A stretch of 5,858 nucleotides of DNA from RGIG1995 sp045645205. Lineage in GTDB: Bacteria; Bacillota; Clostridia; Oscillospirales; CAG-272. The position numbers and the translations under genes were made by a program. Below, in pieces: positions 5,554 through 5,858 of this stretch. The first letter of the stretch is position 1. Every line of letters begins with the position of its first letter. Below the pieces are notes generated by a model, which ran no database searches, had not been told where the DNA came from, and worked only from the letters and a program-made list of their open reading frames with translations. The stretch spans positions 1-5,858 of the forward strand of contig JAZRIJ010000087.1 in NCBI GenBank assembly GCA_045645205.1. The letters run 5' to 3'.

Positions 5554-5858
5554 TTACGGCAAGGTTTCAATTCTCTCATTGATCACTCTGTCGATCATTC
5601 GGCAAACGCCGTCAAAATTTTCATCTATGTCTTTATTGGAAAAGCGCAAAACATAAACACCGTATCTCTCAAGAATTTCAGTTCTTGCCGCGTCGTGTGC
5701 TTTGCCTTGGCTTGTATAGTGCTGTGAACCGTCAAGCTCTATTACAAGACGAGCACAATGACAATAAAAGTCTGCAACAAAATTATCGATGATACGTTGT
5801 TTGTATATCTTTACCGGATAATATCGCAAAAAATCATACCATAAATGCTTTTCTTGCC
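5554..5858 (-). CDS. DUF559 nuclease-like protein, N-terminus cut by window end
   Basis: One hundred complete codons are visible, and the frame stays open to the right edge of the window. A TTG at 5829-5827 is not the start, because family sequence continues upstream of it (QEKHLWYDF ahead of LRYYPVKIYKQR). About 10-25 N-terminal residues are probably missing, giving a usual total of 110-130. Hallmarks are the NFVADFYC strand, with Asp at 5772-5770, and VIELDGSQHY, with Glu at 5739-5737 and Asp at 5733-5731. Together they form the D...E-x-D centre of this restriction-endonuclease-like, Vsr-related fold. RTEILERYGVYVLRFSN and a C-terminal helix ending IETLP follow. The cellular role of the family is not established; a DNA nickase or repair-type nuclease activity is inferred from the fold. 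The stop codon lies 3 bases from the palindromic element, which separates it from the membrane gene on the same strand. Confidence 0.88.
   Translation of the reverse strand, partial: QEKHLWYDFLRYYPVKIYKQRIIDNFVADFYCHCARLVIELDGSQHYTSQGKAHDAARTEILERYGVYVLRFSNKDIDENFDGVCRMIDRVINERIETLP

Noticed and set aside
5444..5656. A 70-codon + strand open frame across the palindromic element
   Set aside because: It translates the hairpins and then runs antisense to the DUF559 gene; there is no ribosome site.

Overview
The window looks like part of the chromosome of a low-to-medium GC, Gram-positive anaerobe, most likely a gut-type clostridium (Oscillospirales or a relative). The evidence is indirect. Genes have strong AGGAG-type ribosome sites and sit in tight, partly overlapping operons. 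The mannonate dehydrogenase is the Bacillus/Clostridium SDR form rather than the enterobacterial UxuB form. The far end pairs a DUF559 gene with a GC-rich palindromic intergenic element of a kind I remember as common in such genomes. No rRNA, tRNA, CRISPR array or insertion sequence is visible.

Bases 1-4934 hold five co-directional genes on the + strand, closely spaced and apparently one operon that enters from the left. They are a Gfo/Idh/MocA oxidoreductase missing its N-terminus, a second complete Gfo/Idh/MocA oxidoreductase, uronate isomerase (uxaC), SDR-type D-mannonate oxidoreductase/fructuronate reductase (uxuB), and a xylose-isomerase-like TIM-barrel sugar isomerase/epimerase. UxaC converts D-glucuronate to D-fructuronate (or D-galacturonate to D-tagaturonate), and UxuB reduces fructuronate to D-mannonate. 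Mannonate dehydratase (UxuA), KDG kinase and KDPG aldolase are not in the window. The operon ends near a perfect 13-bp hairpin terminator at 5046-5081, between convergent genes.

Bases 5094-5858 hold minus-strand genes. One encodes a 101-residue membrane protein of unknown function. The other, cut by the window end, encodes a DUF559 nuclease-like protein. Between them lies a compact, GC-rich, multi-hairpin element (about 5447-5550), which starts just after the DUF559 stop codon and ends just before the AT-rich leader of the membrane gene.

The main idea worth testing is that the two Gfo/Idh/MocA proteins and the TIM-barrel protein form an oxidise/eliminate/reduce module. Such a module would release or remodel a uronic acid from an unusual glycoside and feed it to UxaC and UxuB, by analogy with 3-keto-glycoside (ycj-type) and C-glycoside-cleaving (dgp-type) clusters. 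This is inference. The second point of interest is the palindromic element and its position next to DUF559.
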